Source: Bubalus kerabau (taxonomy: Eukaryota > Chordata > Mammalia > Artiodactyla > Bovidae). Taken from it: a stretch of DNA of 64,000 nucleotides. Below the pieces are notes generated by a model, which saw nothing but the letters and a program-made list of their open reading frames with translations, had not been told where the DNA came from and ran no database searches. Position 1 is the first letter of the stretch; each line of letters opens with the position of its first letter. Below are positions 44,938-57,318 of the stretch, piece by piece. Where the stretch lies: the NCBI RefSeq assembly GCF_029407905.1, contig NC_073629.1:54138301-54202300 (forward strand), given 5' to 3'. Made by a program: the position numbers and the translations under genes.

Positions 44938-47699
44938 ATAACAACTATCTTGTAGGGTATTATAATTAATTAATATGAAATAATATATGAAAATATCTAA
45001 CAAGGCCCATAGTAATCAAATCAATGAATGGTAATATTGCAACTTTATTATGGTGCTTGTATATCCCCAAACCTACCACATTCTGAGAACCAATGAGGCT
45101 TTCTATTCCCTCTGCCTGGAATGATCTTTCTCAGTCTGGTTCCTTATCATTGAAGTCTTACCTCAGAATGTCTCTTATTAGAGAAGACTTTCATCCACAC
45201 CAATCTATAGTAACAGATCCCATCCCTTCTTGTACCCTGTCACATGACCTTGTTTACCTTGTCTATTTCATTCACAGTGATGATCACAGTGAAATTACCA
45301 TGTTCACTTGTTTCTCATCTCTTTCTTCCCACTAGAGTATAAATTTGGTTAGACCAGGGACTTGTCTGTCTCACTCACTGCTTTGTCACCAACATCTAGA
45401 GGAGGGCGAGGCTCAAAGCAAAGCCCTCAGTAAATTCTGACTGAATGAGTGCCCAGTAAATTCTGACTGAATGAGTGACCAGTGTAATTGTTAAGCCAAC
45501 ACAGACATGGCTTCAGGTTGAAACTGATCTAGTTGAAAAGACCTTAGAAGTAAAAGGTGGCCATCAAGATCTTTGGCTTAGCCTCTGGAATCTCCCCTTG
45601 ATACAGATAAGGCAAGAAAGGAGAGTCCTTCATAGCGTGGACAAGTTAAGAACTGACCACATCAAATCAACCTATGAGCAGCTGAGCATAAGGAGTATGG
45701 TAAACAACTGCTCACATATTTAGCCTCAGATACCCAGGAACATCTTTCATTCCTTACAGGAATCTGAATAATTAATGTACAGGGAGGTGAAACAGGAGCA
45801 GAACTGGACCAAGGGCTATGAAGTTGGTACCTAGTTCATGGTAGTGCCAAAAAAAAAAAAAAAAAAAAGTGTTAAAAGGCTGCCGGGAAAAGGCAGAAGC
45901 TGGAAATGCCCATTTAGAGGACCAATTAAAACCCCGAGGCTGCAAGAGCTAAACAAGCCTCATTTGTCTACCATTAACTTTGACAAGCCCCTGGAGAACT
46001 GAAATTTATGAACAAATACATAAAAGGGCAGTTTCTATATGCAAATCACAGAATGGAAATTAACTATTTCCAGCTGCTCTTACTCCTGGATTTACCCTGA
46101 GGTACTTAAAGGGCCCTGGTCTTTCATAATGGTAGGCTCTCTGGATCTTTGCAGACTCTGGGCTACCAAAAAGCTACTTCTTGTAGAGAAAAGCCCAACC
46201 AAACAGGAAGCAGGATGAATAATCCTCTCCAATTCTGTTTGTTTTTTTTTTTTTTCCCTTACGGATTTAGATACAGGGAATATTACTGTGGGAAAAGGCA
46301 TGGGAATGAGCAAGAAGTTTGGAGTCAGGGGGACAAAGATTTGAAATCTACCCACCAATGATTATTAACTAAAACCTTAGACCATTTCCATAACATGCCT
46401 GTACTCACTTGTCCATTTTTAACACAGAGTCAATACTACTGCGAGAGGGTTCAGATAAGGACTTAAAAATTGCAAGGTATACAAAACGCTTGGCATACAT
46501 TTCAGGGGCTGCACACCAAGGCTTTATTTCCTCACCATTTAGTGGGAGGGTGACAATTACCTCTAAGTGAGGGAACATGATGAAGGAGAGCTTCCCACAG
46601 CTCAGCTTCCAAAGGAAGATAGAAAAGCAAAGACAAGGGGGAGGATGCAAAAATGACTAATACAGGAAGAGGTCACAGCTGAGCTATCAAGTAAGCGAAA
46701 ATTACCTTGGTTCATGATCAGTAAGAGGAGGCCCCAGTACAGCTTAGTGAGGCTGCTTGGGTTTTATATTCAGAAAACCAGACTTCCTCTCCCAGCTCTG
46801 CTGCTTGCTGGGGAGCTGGGGCAAGTCATTTCCCTTCTCAGTTCTTATAGGGAAAATGTAGTTAATAATACCTGCCTTTTAGGTTTATTGTGAGAATGTA
46901 CTGAGCTGCAAGAGTCCCAATAAGACTCTTAAACATAGTAGCTCTTCTCAACCAGTTGAGAGCAGCTGAGTCAGCAACTGATGAGCAGGACCGATGAACA
47001 GGAACTTCAGTTACTTAGCATTTCAGTCAGCACAGGTTACATTAGGCTGTGTCACAAGTAGCTCTGTATTTTCAGTGACTTAAATTTTAAGATTTATTTC
47101 TTCATTCACCTTACTCTTTATCATAGCCAGATGCATCTATCCCACAGCATTGCATCTTCACTCCAGGTCCCAGGCTAACAGAGCAACCACCAGCAGGAAT
47201 ATGCTGGTTGTCGTGACAGGAAAAAAGGTAAAATGGCAAAGCATCCTGAAGATTCCACTCAACGTCATTGGTCAAAGCAAGTCACATAGTGGTACCTTCA
47301 AGTGGGCGGGAAAGTACAACCCACCATATGTCAGGAAGGAAAGAGAACAGGAATATTTGTGAACAACCCTAATGACTACCATAGTTAGACAGCAAAAACT
47401 TCAGAAAGATTTAATTATCTCTTTTCCCAAAGAAAGACTTGCCACAAATTAGCTTGTTGAGAATTGGCACATTTCCAAAGGTATGTTTCTCTTTTCTTGA
47501 TGAAAACAAATTATCAGCAAATAGTCTTGCTGAGTTGTTGCACTTTTTACAAAATTTTCTGTTGCTATGCCTACCACTGAAATTAACTGCCCTGAATTAA
47601 TAGCTATAGTCTTTTTTACTGTAGTGGAGAAGACTGTCTTTTCTTCACCCATGCATCTCTCTTCTCTCCCATTAATAAAAGTATATCTACGTTAACTCT
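44938..47699. other. Intergenic DNA with L2, MIR and an unresolved old repeat
   Basis: 45090-45480 is an L2 3' end, finishing in a 26-bp tandem repeat (CAGTAAATTCTGACTGAATG...). A 20-A tract lies at 45849-45868. 46740-46940 is a MIR (GGGCAAGTCATTTCCCTTCT). 47020-47385 looks like an old LTR or DNA-transposon remnant that I cannot name. No gene. Confidence 0.5.
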
Positions 47700-47701
47700 T
47701 C

Positions 47702-48492
47702 CTATGCAGATGACACCACCCTTATGGCAGAAAGTGAAGAGGAACTAAAAAGCCTCTTGATGAAAGTGAAAGTGGAAAGTGAAGAAGTTGGCTTAAAGCT
47801 CAACATTCAGAAAACGAAGATCATGGCATCTGGTCCCATCACTTCATGGGAAATAGATGGAGAAACAGTGGAAACAGTGTCAGACTTTATTCTTTTGGGC
47901 CCCAAAATCACTGCAGATGGTGACTGCAGCCATGAAATTAAAAGACGCTTCCTCCTTGGAAGGAAAGTTATGACCAACCTAGATAGCATATTCAAAAGCA
48001 GAGACAGTACTTTGCCAACAAAGGTCCGTCTAGTCAAGGCTATGGTTTTTCCTGTGGTCAGGTATGGATGTGAGAGTTGGACTGTGAAGAAGGCTGAGTG
48101 CCAAAGAATTGATGCTTTTGAACTGTGGTGTTGGAGAAGACTCTTGAGAGTCCCTTAGACTGCAAGGAGATCCAACCAGTTCATTCTGAAGGAGATCAGC
48201 CCTGGGATTTCTTTGGAGGGAATGATGCTGAAGCTGAAACTCCAGTCCTTTGGCCACCTCATGCGAAGAGTTGACTCACTGGAAAAGACTCTGATGCTGG
48301 GAGGGATTGGGGGCAGGAGGAGAAGGGGACGACAGAGCATGAGATGGCTGGATGGCATCACCGACTCGATGGACGTGAGTCTGGGTGAACTCCTCGAGTT
48401 GGTGATGGACAGGGAGGCCTGGCGTGCTGCGATTCATGGGGTCGCAAAGAGTCAGACACGACTGAGCGACTGAACTGAACTGAACTGAATCG
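47702..48492 (+). mobile_element. BovB LINE 3' 0.8 kb
   Basis: It starts inside the reverse transcriptase at the YADD box (TATGCAGATGACACCACCCT). A 144-codon open frame (47724-48158) covers the C-terminal reverse transcriptase region and stops at TAG, where the consensus continues. It ends in the tail CTGAACTGAACTGAACTGAA. Inactive. Confidence 0.95.
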
Positions 48493-48777
48493 TGTTTTGA
48501 AACCCCAGATTTCTTGTGGCACCAAAAACATGGAACAGAACAAAAACATCAGAAACCATGAGTTTGAAACAGTCAATGTTTGTAGATGCCTTTCCCACTA
48601 TGAGTTTGTTCTGTTTTCTTGTGACTCAGAAGTGCAGGAAAATGTTCCTTCCTTTCCAATTTATAATATACAGGTATGTATAAGATCTTTTCTCTGTAGG
48701 GAGCCTTCCTAAAACTCAGGAAGTATATTCATTACTTACTGCTGCATAATAAATTACCCCAATACATACTGTGGAAA
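48493..48777. other. Spacer between two forward BovB copies
   Basis: Unique sequence, ending with TTACTGCTGCATAATAAATT, a phrase common to old mammalian LTR or DNA repeats. Not assigned. Confidence 0.4.
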
Positions 48778-49668
48778 ATTCTGAAAGAGATGGGAATACC
48801 AGATCACCTGACCTGCCTCTTGAGAAACCTGTATTCAGGTCAGGAAGCAACAGTTAGAACTAGACATGGAACAACAGACTGGTTCCAAATAGGAAAAGGA
48901 GTATGTCAAGGCTGTATATTGTCACCCTGCTTATTTAACTTATATGCAGAGTACATCATGAGAAATGCTGGGCTGGAAGAAGCACAAGCGGAATCAAGAT
49001 TGTCAGAAGAAATATCAATAACCTCAGATATGCAGATGACACCACCCTTATGGCAGAAAGTGAAGAGGAACTAAAAAGCCTCTTGATGAAAGTGAAAGTG
49101 GAGAGTGAAGAAGTTGGCTTAAAGCTCAATTCAGAAAATGAAGATCATGGCATCTGGTCCCATCATTTCATGGGAAATAGATGGAGAAACAGTGGAAACC
49201 ATGTCAGACTTTATTTTTTGGGGCTCCAAAAAATGTATGGATGTGAGAGTTGGACTGTGAAGAAGGCTGAATGCTGAAGAATTGATGCTTTTGAACTGTG
49301 GTGTTGGAGAAGACTCTTTGGAGTCCCTTGGATTGCAAGGAGATCCAACCAGTCCATCCTAAAGGAGATCAGTCTTGGGTGTTCTTTGGAAGGACTGATG
49401 CTGAAGCTGAAACTCCAATACTTTGGCCACCTCATGCAAAGAGTTGACTCATTGGAAAAGACTGATGCCTGGAGGGATTGGGAGCAGGAGGAGAAGGGGA
49501 CGATAGAGGATGAGATGGCTGGATGGCATCACCGACTCAATGGACGTGAGTTTGAGTGAACTCCGGGAGTTGGTGATGGACAGGGAGGCCTGGTGTGCTG
49601 CAGTTCATGGGGTCGCAAAGAGTCGGACACGACTGAGCGACTGAACTGAACTGAACTGAATTGAAAGA
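48778..49668 (+). mobile_element. BovB LINE 3' end with internal deletion
   Basis: It starts further 5' than its neighbour (GIPDHLTCLLRNLYSGQEAT, then CQGCILSPCLFNLYAEYIM). About 170 bp that the copy at 47702 retains is missing at GGGGCTCCAAAAAATGTATG (49220-49240). It ends in a CTGAACTGAACTGAA tail. Confidence 0.94.
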
Positions 49669-49674
49669 TGTTGA

Positions 49675-49925
49675 GTATCTTTTCATGTGTTTGTTAGTCA
49701 TTGGTATATCCTTTGCCCATTAAAAGAATTAGGTTATATGTCATTTTATTATAAATATTCTTTATAATTTTTTAGATGTATGCCTCTTACTGGATATACA
49801 TGGTTTGCAAAATTTTTCTCCCATTCTGTGAGATGTCTTCTCACTTTCTGGATGCTATCCTTTGAAGCACAAGTTTTAAATTTTGATGCTTTCCAACTTA
49901 TCCATTTTCTTCTTTTGTTGCTTAT
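49675..49925 (-). mobile_element. L1 LINE fragment, antisense
   Basis: TCTCCCATTCTGTGAGATGT and CCTTTGAAGCACAAGTTTTA repeat, in the same orientation, the L1 segment also present at about 1330-1420. Confidence 0.7.
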
Positions 49926-51230
49926 GCTCTGGAGTTATATTCTAGTGCCATTTTGAAAGCTAGTTTTTCCTAGCTTCCTGTTCATGTTTCGTTTCCTGCC
50001 CTGAATTACTTAGAAGAGTAGAAGCTAATATTTGCTAAGCACTTGCTATGTGCCAGACTTTTGCTAAGAGTTCAGACACCTTGGGTAATGAGCCCAGAGC
50101 CTCCTCAACCCAGCCTGTCTGACCGAGGAGCCCATACTCTCAACCATGTCACTGTCCTCCTGAATGTATCTTCCTCATTTCAATGGTTGTTTCATTTTTC
50201 CAAGGGGAAAGTGGTGTATCTGCTGTTGGTGTTGGACAAGTTTACTCTGCCCGTATTCTTTGTTCCCTTCCCTTCTCAGAGGTTAGTCCCCTGCCCCACC
50301 CCTTCTAGCACTGCCAGAATCTGCAAACTCTCCAACACACACACACACTCATCCAAAAAGGCAAAACAACCTTTCATGACACAGAATACTTAATGTCTTG
50401 ATGCCATAACTGCAGTGACTCCCCGACCCTTGCCCCACCCCAACTATTCGGAGTCTTCTCTTTGGTTGTGATAGTCTAAGGTTTGACAACCCCCCTTTCC
50501 TACTGTCTCCAATTTGTCTATCAAATCTACTTGAAACAACTTCAGAAACATCTCTCAGACTCAGCCTCCCTCTCCTATTTCATCCTTCTTGCCACTGCAT
50601 CTGTTCAGACCCTTGTCATCTCTTAGGTGAACTAATTGGACTCTCTTTGCAGTGTTTTCTTCAACCTAATTGAATTGAAATGAATCATCCCTTCATGGTT
50701 GTCTTCCCCAGTAGATTATGAGATCACTAAGGTCAGAGACCAAAGAGAATTGATTAGCCCAGAACATAGATTAGAGTCTGCCATCTAAAGGGATTAAATT
50801 TGCATTTGTGAAGGAATATTCAGTGTCATACTATGCCTAGTATCTACAAATCCTTTAGAAGGGGGAAAAAATCCTTTGTAATAATAACAATTAAATGTTA
50901 TGTGACCCAGATATCCCATGAACCCTTTCTGTCCAGCTATGTACCTGAACTGCTAGCACTTGTTGGGGGATCAAGACAAAGTAGGCATGTTGTCTTCCAT
51001 TTTAGGGAGTCACCTGCTGGCCTATAAATTTCTCTTTATTTTAATCATGAAAGAGAGTCTGACCCATGTCCCTCTTAGACCCATCTCCATCAGGACACAC
51101 CAAGTGATCAGGGAGTTTGCTGTCTTTCTCAAACCCATCCACACCTGTTTCCCTGAGTCCCCTGAACACTGATGGATTAACTGAGACAGGGTGGAACCCG
51201 AGACCCTTTATTGCAAAATACAAAGGAACT
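49926..51230. other. Intergenic DNA, L2/MIR-like pieces
   Basis: 50030-50100 has the MIR-like AAGCACTTGCTATGTGCCAG. 50440-50800 has L2-like pyrimidine-rich text. No gene. Confidence 0.4.
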
Positions 51231-51732
51231 ATTGTTGTTGCTGTTCAGTCATTTCTGATTCTGTGAGCCCATGGACTGCAGCACTCCAGGCTTCCCTGCC
51301 CTCCACTATCTCTTGGAGTTTGCTCAGACTCATATCCATTGAGTCGGTGATGCCATCCAACCATCTCATCCCCTGTTGTCCCCTTCTCCTCTTGCCCTCA
51401 ATCTTTCCCCACATTAGGGTCATTTGCAATGAGTCAGCTCTTTGCATCAGGTGGCCAAAGTGTTGGAGCTTCAGCTTTAGCATCAGTCCTTCCAATGAAT
51501 ATTCAGGATTGATATCCTTTAGAATTTACTGGTTTGATCTCCTTGCTGTCCAAGGGACTTGTAAGAGTCTTCTCCAGCACCACAATTCGAAAGCAACAAT
51601 TCTTCAGCTCTCAGCCATCTTTATAATTCAACTCTCACATCCACACGTGATGAATGGAAAAACCACAGCTTTGACTATACGGACCTTTGTTGGCAAAGTG
51701 ATATCTCTGCTTTTTAATATGCTGTCTAGGTA
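51231..51732 (-). mobile_element. BovB LINE 3' end
   Basis: A reverse copy from TTGTTGTTGCTGTTCAGTCA to TTTTTAATATGCTGTCTAGG. Frames broken. Confidence 0.92.
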
Positions 51733-52125
51733 TACAGCACCAAAAATAACAGCAAGCATGGGCAGTTGGGACAAATTATGAAAAATAAGATACAAAAAGA
51801 CCAAAAACTGCCACTTCTGAGGAGCTGGGAGCAAAAACAGGGTACTGCACATAAATACAACACTGCCAAAGGGAGGGGCAAACTACCTCAGCCACCACTC
51901 CTTCCTGAGCCCCAGACTTTCCCCTACCCTCACCCCGTAGAAGGGTCCAGGTCACTCTACCTGGGGAGCGAGTAAGGGAAGCTGACTTGTTTTAACTCCC
52001 TCCTGCTGCAGCAAGAGCTCTAATAAATCCTTGCCTGAATTTCTTGTCTGGCCTCTTGTCAATTTCTATTGATTAAGGAGGCCAAGAACCCAGGTCCGTA
52101 ACATAACCAAAAAAGGGTAAGTTAA
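51733..52125. other. Intergenic DNA
   Basis: A segment around 51900-52100 (TTCCTGAGCCCCAGACTTTC, GCAAGAGCTCTAATAAATCC) resembles the polyadenylation end of an old ERV LTR, but I cannot assign it. Confidence 0.3.
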
Positions 52126-52136
52126 GTAAGTATTGC

Positions 52137-52463
52137 GGGCTTTCCTGGTAGCTCCGTTGGTAAAGAATTCATCTGCAATGCAGGAGACCATGGTCCAATT
52201 GCTGGGTCAGGAAGATTCCCCTAGAGAAGGGATAGGCTACCCACTCCAGTATTCTTGGGCTTCCCTGGTGGCTCAGAGAGTAAAGAATCCACCTGCAATG
52301 TGGGAGACTAGGTTCAACCCCTGGGTTGGGAAGATCCCCTGGGGGAGGGCATGGTAACCCACTCCAGTATTCTTGTCTGGAGAATCCCCATGGACAAAGG
52401 TGCCTGGTGGGTCCATTGGGTCACAAAGAGTTGGACACGACTGAGTGACTAAGCACAGCACAG
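52137..52463 (+). mobile_element. Bov-tA SINE dimer inserted as one unit
   Basis: A 3'-truncated Bov-tA (52137-52256, stopping at CCAGTATTCTT) is joined to a complete Bov-tA (about 52257-52463). One perfect 11-bp duplication, GTAAGTATTGC, flanks the pair (52126-52136 and 52464-52474), with none seen between the units. Confidence 0.88.
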
Positions 52464-52474
52464 GTAAGTATTGC

Positions 52475-53683
52475 AAAATCATTCCTAGTAGGAGGACTAG
52501 TAGTTACAATCCCACCTTAGTAACCTGCTCCCTACTAGCATCTGGGAAAAGGTAGAGATGAGCAGACGGGACAAGGGCTCACAATTGCGGTCTTCGGGAA
52601 CTATCCCAAATGGATGCTACGTGACTCTCTAGTTCTCTCTCCTCAGACCTCTTCTGTCCTCCTCCTTATGTGCTCCCCTCAAGTTTCCCAGATAACATCT
52701 CCATCCTTCTGCCACAGAAAATGGCCCCATTCTGCCCTATAATCCACTAGAAGAAGTGGCCCCACGTCGCTGCTGTCCCTTCTTTCTAAGGGCAAAAATT
52801 AATGCCGTGGGCTTCAGCTGGATGTTGATGGAAGTTTGCTCTGCCCAGCCTGCAGCTCTCTCTGAAGCAGGAGGAACCTGGTTTTGTAGCAGAACACAGG
52901 TGTACCTTCCCTCTCAGGCAGTGGAGGCTGCTGGTGGGGGGCAAGTTTCCTCATGAATTACCTAAGGACAAATATCTGCCCATGGTCAGAATTACTTTTC
53001 TTCCAAAGACAATGCCAGTCAGGAACAGAGGAGCAAAGTATTTTTCAGTGTATTAATGTGTTTTGGGCCTGACCCTTTTATTAAAATTTTGGCATTGTTG
53101 TGATAAAGTAGTTTTTGTTTCCTTCCTGAATCTATTTCATTAGAAAGGTCCTTCATGAGTGGAGTATGTTTACTTCCGAGGATAGAGTATTTTGATCCCC
53201 AACCTCTCCCCAGATGGAGTGGGAGGTGGGAAGGATCGCTGCTTACCCTGCCACAGCAGTAAATAGAAACTTTAAAGTTCATGTGGACAATTGGCAAGAT
53301 CATTGCAAATGGAATGTTTATGGATTCGGGGCCTTGATCTATAAAGTGTCCTTAAGAAACTGAAGGTTTCGATTTCAAAGGAAACAGTGACGCTCCTAAC
53401 CAACATGTGTCTTTTTGCCTAGGAGCTAGACTCTCCATTCCTCCCCCTCCACTTCCAGTTCCCTATCTGCAAGATGAAAGGGACCAATCTAAGATTTCTA
53501 GAAGATTCTTGGAACCCAGATATAATTCAATTAACATCTTCTGAATGTCTGCATCTGCTGTGTGCAGTACGGTGTGGTAAAAATGCAATTTTGTATCATC
53601 CAGGGAGGCATTCCCATGGTTTCTACAATCTTGCCTTGAGAAATCAAGCTAGAACAAAGGCTGACACAAAGAGTATTGTTTCT
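52475..53683. other. Unique intergenic DNA
   Basis: I recognise no gene. 53450-53600 is faintly MIR-like. Short open frames have no known domain. Confidence 0.45.
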
Positions 53684-53695
53684 TTTGCTGTGTCT

Positions 53696-53813
53696 GCTGC
53701 TGCTGCTAAGTCGCTTCAGTCGTGTCCGACTCTGTGCAACCCCAGAGACGGCAGCCCACCAGGCTCCGCCATCCCTGGGATTCTCCAGGCAAGAACAATG
53801 GAGTGGGTTGCCA
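53696..53813 (-). mobile_element. Bov-A monomer SINE with 12-bp target-site duplication
   Basis: A single Bov-A unit (half of Bov-A2), (GCT)n-AAGTCGCTTCAGTCGTGTCC to GTGGGTTGCCA, between TTTGCTGTGTCT at 53684-53695 and 53814-53825. Confidence 0.92.
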
Positions 53814-53825
53814 TTTGCTGTGTCT

Positions 53826-55237
53826 ACCTAACGGCAAAGGAAGAAACCATTTGTCCAAGATGATTTAACCTAAAAACCCTGAGCCCTACCGGGAATTCTT
53901 GTGGACTAGGTCACTGAGGTTCAGAGTTTATGGAAAGGCATTCCTTCTGTCCTTTTCTTTAATACTGACTTCACTTAAACTTTCCAGTGACAAAGAAACT
54001 AATTAAAGGAAAAACAACGTTAAAATAAAAAAACGACTTGAGCAATGTTGAATTATTACTGAATATCGAATTATTACTGAACATTCTTTTCTATTGGAAA
54101 TATAATCATATTAGTGGTACCAGAAAAATGTGTTAGAGGCTCAACTAGAGAAAAAAATGTAACTTTTTCTTAAACTCTTTCAAATGACAGAAATCATTTG
54201 TAGAAATCCAAAAGGAAGCAATCTTGAAACTACTGTTTTTACTAGTGGGTCTTCAGAAATACCCTAACTTTCCATCCATCCCTGTTCTAAGAAATCATCT
54301 CTTTTCGCTGGAAATTCCAGGCTTAGGCAAAAGAGTCTATTAAACTTGCATTATAATAAAAAATATTGTTTGCCAGAGAACTTCTATCATTTAAAACACT
54401 TATCAGGATAGCTTCTTTTTTTAATGATAATTACCAAATTATTCTAAATTCTCAGATACATTTTCTACCTTTACTCTAATGTCAGCTTCTAAATGAAATT
54501 GTATCAGTACACATATAAACAGACACTTTAGAAGGAAGAGTCATTCTTGATAATTTTCTTTTTCCCATTTGTCAAAAATACAAGTCTGGGTTTTTGTTGT
54601 TGTTGTTTTTAGTTTCGTATTTTAGGGAATGGTGTTACCTGCTACTTATTGATCAAAACATAAATCTACTTGACATCCTTGATATCGCTTTCCCACCTCT
54701 GCTATATCCAATCCATCCATTTGTTCTGTTGGCTCTGCTGTTAAATCATAACCAAAGTCTTCTTCTCTTATCTCTATTGGTCCAAGCCACTGACATCTTA
54801 CACAAGGAGTACTACTGGTCTCTGAAAACTTCTCCTTCTACTCTCGTTCCTCTAACATTCATTCTTCTCAGTTGTCAGTTTGATCTTCAAGATCTTAAAT
54901 TTAATCATGTTACTCCTTGTCCCAGGAAGTCCCGTAGGTATTTGATAGATGAATGAATATTAAAATACATACTTCATCTTAGTGACCAACGGATGGTGGA
55001 ATAGAACAAGGTTTTGATTTCTGTTTATCTGGATTTGCTGACCTAACTACTAGCCATAAAAACTATGAGTCACATCAGTTATTTCAGCACAAATCACTTG
55101 CCATACCCTAACTGAAGGAAGGCAGGAAAGAAAGATAGAAGGCTGGCCTTGAAAGATGACATGGTAATGAGTGAAATGGCACTGCACAGGAATGCCCAGG
55201 ACAGGCTTGCACAGACAAGGGAAAGAAGATCACATTT
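53826..55237. other. Unique AT-rich intergenic DNA
   Basis: No gene or repeat recognised. A short TTGTTG tract lies at 54594-54608. The open frame at 54594-54956 is low-complexity hydrophobic with no known domain. Confidence 0.45.
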
Positions 55238-55445
55238 GGCTCCTTACATGGTGTAGCTCAGTTGGTAAAGAAACTGCCTGCAATGCAGGAGACCTGGGTT
55301 CAATTCCTGGGTTGGGAAGATCCCCTGGAGAAGGGAATGGCAACCCACTCCAGTATTCTTGCCTGGAGAATCCCATGGACAGAGGAGTCTAGCAGGCTAC
55401 TGTCCATGGGGTCACAAGAGTCAGACATGACTTAGCAACTAAACC
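55238..55445 (+). mobile_element. Bov-tA SINE
   Basis: A forward copy: TGTAGCTCAGTTGGTAAAGA, GGTTCAATTCCTGGGTTGGG, ending CAGACATGACTTAGCAACTA. Confidence 0.93.
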
Positions 55446-55534
55446 ATCACGGTGGTGTAAATCATGCTAGCTTCTCACTTTCTAGAGCTTATAGAAGACT
55501 GAGGCTTGAAGTTCTATATTCCTTTTTTTAAATT

Positions 55535-55878
55535 TGTTTATAATTTTATTTATGTATTTATTTGGCTGTGCTGGGTCTTCATTACTGTACGGGCTTTTCT
55601 CTAGGTGCAGTGGGCAGGGGTACTCTCTAGTGGTGTGCAGGCTTCTCCCTGCAGTGTCTTCTCCTGTTGCAAAGCACAGGCTCTAGGCTCACAGGCTTCA
55701 GTAGTTGTGGCACATGGGCTCAGTAGTTGTGACTCCAGGGCTCTAGAGCACAGGCTCAATAGTTGTGGTGGGTGGGCTTTGTTGCTCTGCGGCATGCTTC
55801 CTGGACCAGGGATTGAACCCGTGTCTCCTGCATTGGCAGGCAGATTCTCTACCATTAAGCCACCAGGGAAGTCCCTGA
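55535..55878 (-). mobile_element. CHR-type tRNA-derived SINE, full length
   Basis: A reverse copy from TTTATTTGGCTGTGCTGGGT to TAAGCCACCAGGGAAGTCCC, including the GTTGCTCTGCGGCATGCTTC core. Confidence 0.88.
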
Positions 55879-55884
55879 ATTCTT

Positions 55885-56170
55885 TTAATTTTTTATTTTA
55901 TATTGGAGTATAGTTGATTTACAATGTTGTATTAGTCTCATGTGTGCTGCTGCTGCTGCTAAGTCACTTCAGTTGTGTCCGACTCTGTGCGACCCCATAG
56001 ACGGCAGCCCCCCAGGCTCCCCCGTCCCTGGGATTCTCCAGGCAAGGACACTGGAGTGAGTTGCCATTTCCTTCCCCAATGCATGTACAGCAAAGCAATT
56101 CAGTTATACATACACAAGGGTCTATTCTTTTCCCATTTAGGTTATTACAGAATATTATGGAGCTCAGTAT
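55885..56170 (-). mobile_element. L1 LINE fragment, antisense, split by a Bov-A monomer
   Basis: TTATATTGGAGTATAGTTGA and TTTACAATGTTGTATTAGTC, continuing after the SINE as TACAGCAAAGCAATTCAGTT and GGTTATTACAGAATATTATG. Same L1 region as 37228-37410. Confidence 0.75.
55945..56081 (-). mobile_element. Bov-A monomer SINE inside the L1
   Basis: A single reverse Bov-A unit starting TGCTGCTGCTGCT and ending in TTCCTTCCCCAATG. The flanking CATGT repeats (55939-55943, 56082-56086) form a short possible target-site duplication. Confidence 0.88.
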
Positions 56171-56557
56171 TTCTTATCATTCTGCCTAGAATACATTACC
56201 AATTAGTGGCCATTTAGGAAGGAAAAGGTATTTTAACAATATCTGTGTAGTGACAAACCTCAATTCTGGTTTCTTCTTTACTCCAAACTACTGCCATGCT
56301 CACAACACCTCTGATACCAAATTTGTGAGATTTGTCTGGTGGCTTTTCTCATCCCATGAATTCTATGACATCAGCTGGGTATCCTACAGTTTTATCCAAT
56401 TTTGACAGTATCACCTGGAGATAGTATCAGAGTCCACAGGTTAAGGGCTCAGTCCCATGAGACCCTACTTCAAATACCAATTGCACATTATAGGTCGCCA
56501 GGTAACTCACAATTTCTGTTAGACTTGGCTACAAATTGGAGGTTCTCATGATCTCTG

Positions 56558-56828
56558 GGAGAAGGCAATGGCAACCCACTCCAGTACTCTTGCCTGGAAA
56601 ATCCCATGGATGGAGGAGCCTGGTAGGCTGCAGTCCATGGGGTCGCTAAGAGTTGGACACGACTGAGCGACTTCACTTTCACTTTTCACTTTCATGTATT
56701 GGAGGAGGAAATGGCAACCCATTCCAGTATTCTTGCCTGGAGAATCTCAGGGACGGGGGAGCCTGGTGGGCTGCCGTCTATGGGGTCGCACAGAGTCAGA
56801 CACGACTGAAGCGACTTAGCAGCAGCAG
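56558..56828 (+). mobile_element. Bov-A2 SINE (dimer) with 11-bp target-site duplication
   Basis: A forward copy: GGAGAAGGCAATGGCAACCC through GACTGAAGCGACTTAGCAGC, between perfect CATGATCTCTG copies at 56547-56557 and 56829-56839. Its 3' end is the reference for the 26-bp micro-insertion at 34870. Confidence 0.95.
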
Positions 56829-57112
56829 CATGATCTCTGCCCCCTTGGATTCAGTTATTTGCTGGAATAGCTCATAGACTTCAGGGAAATACTTAATACG
56901 TTTACCAGTTTATGAAAAGATATGATAAAGAATACTGATCAACAGCCAGATGAAGAGATACATAGGGCAAGTTCTGGGAAGGTTCTGAGCATAGGGAGCT
57001 TCTGTCCCCATAGAGTTGGGGTGTATTATCTTCCCGGTAGGTGTATGTGTTGATCAACCTGGAAGCTCCCCAAACCTGATGCTACTGGGATTTTATGGAG
57101 ACTTTCTCAAGT

Positions 57113-57318
57113 GCATGTGCATGCTCAGTGGCTCAGTCGTGTCCAGCTCTTTGAGGCCCCATGGACTGTAGCCTGCCAGACTCCTCCGCCCATGGAATTT
57201 TCCAGGCAAGAATACTGGAGTGGGTTGCCATTCCCTTCTCCAGGGGATCTTCCCAAACCAGGGGTTGATCCTAGGTCTCCAGCATCACAGGCAGATTCTT
57301 TACTGTCTGAGCCACCAT
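57113..57318 (-). mobile_element. Bov-tA SINE
   Basis: A reverse copy from CATGTGCATGCTCAGTGGCT to TACTGTCTGAGCCACCATGG. Confidence 0.92.
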
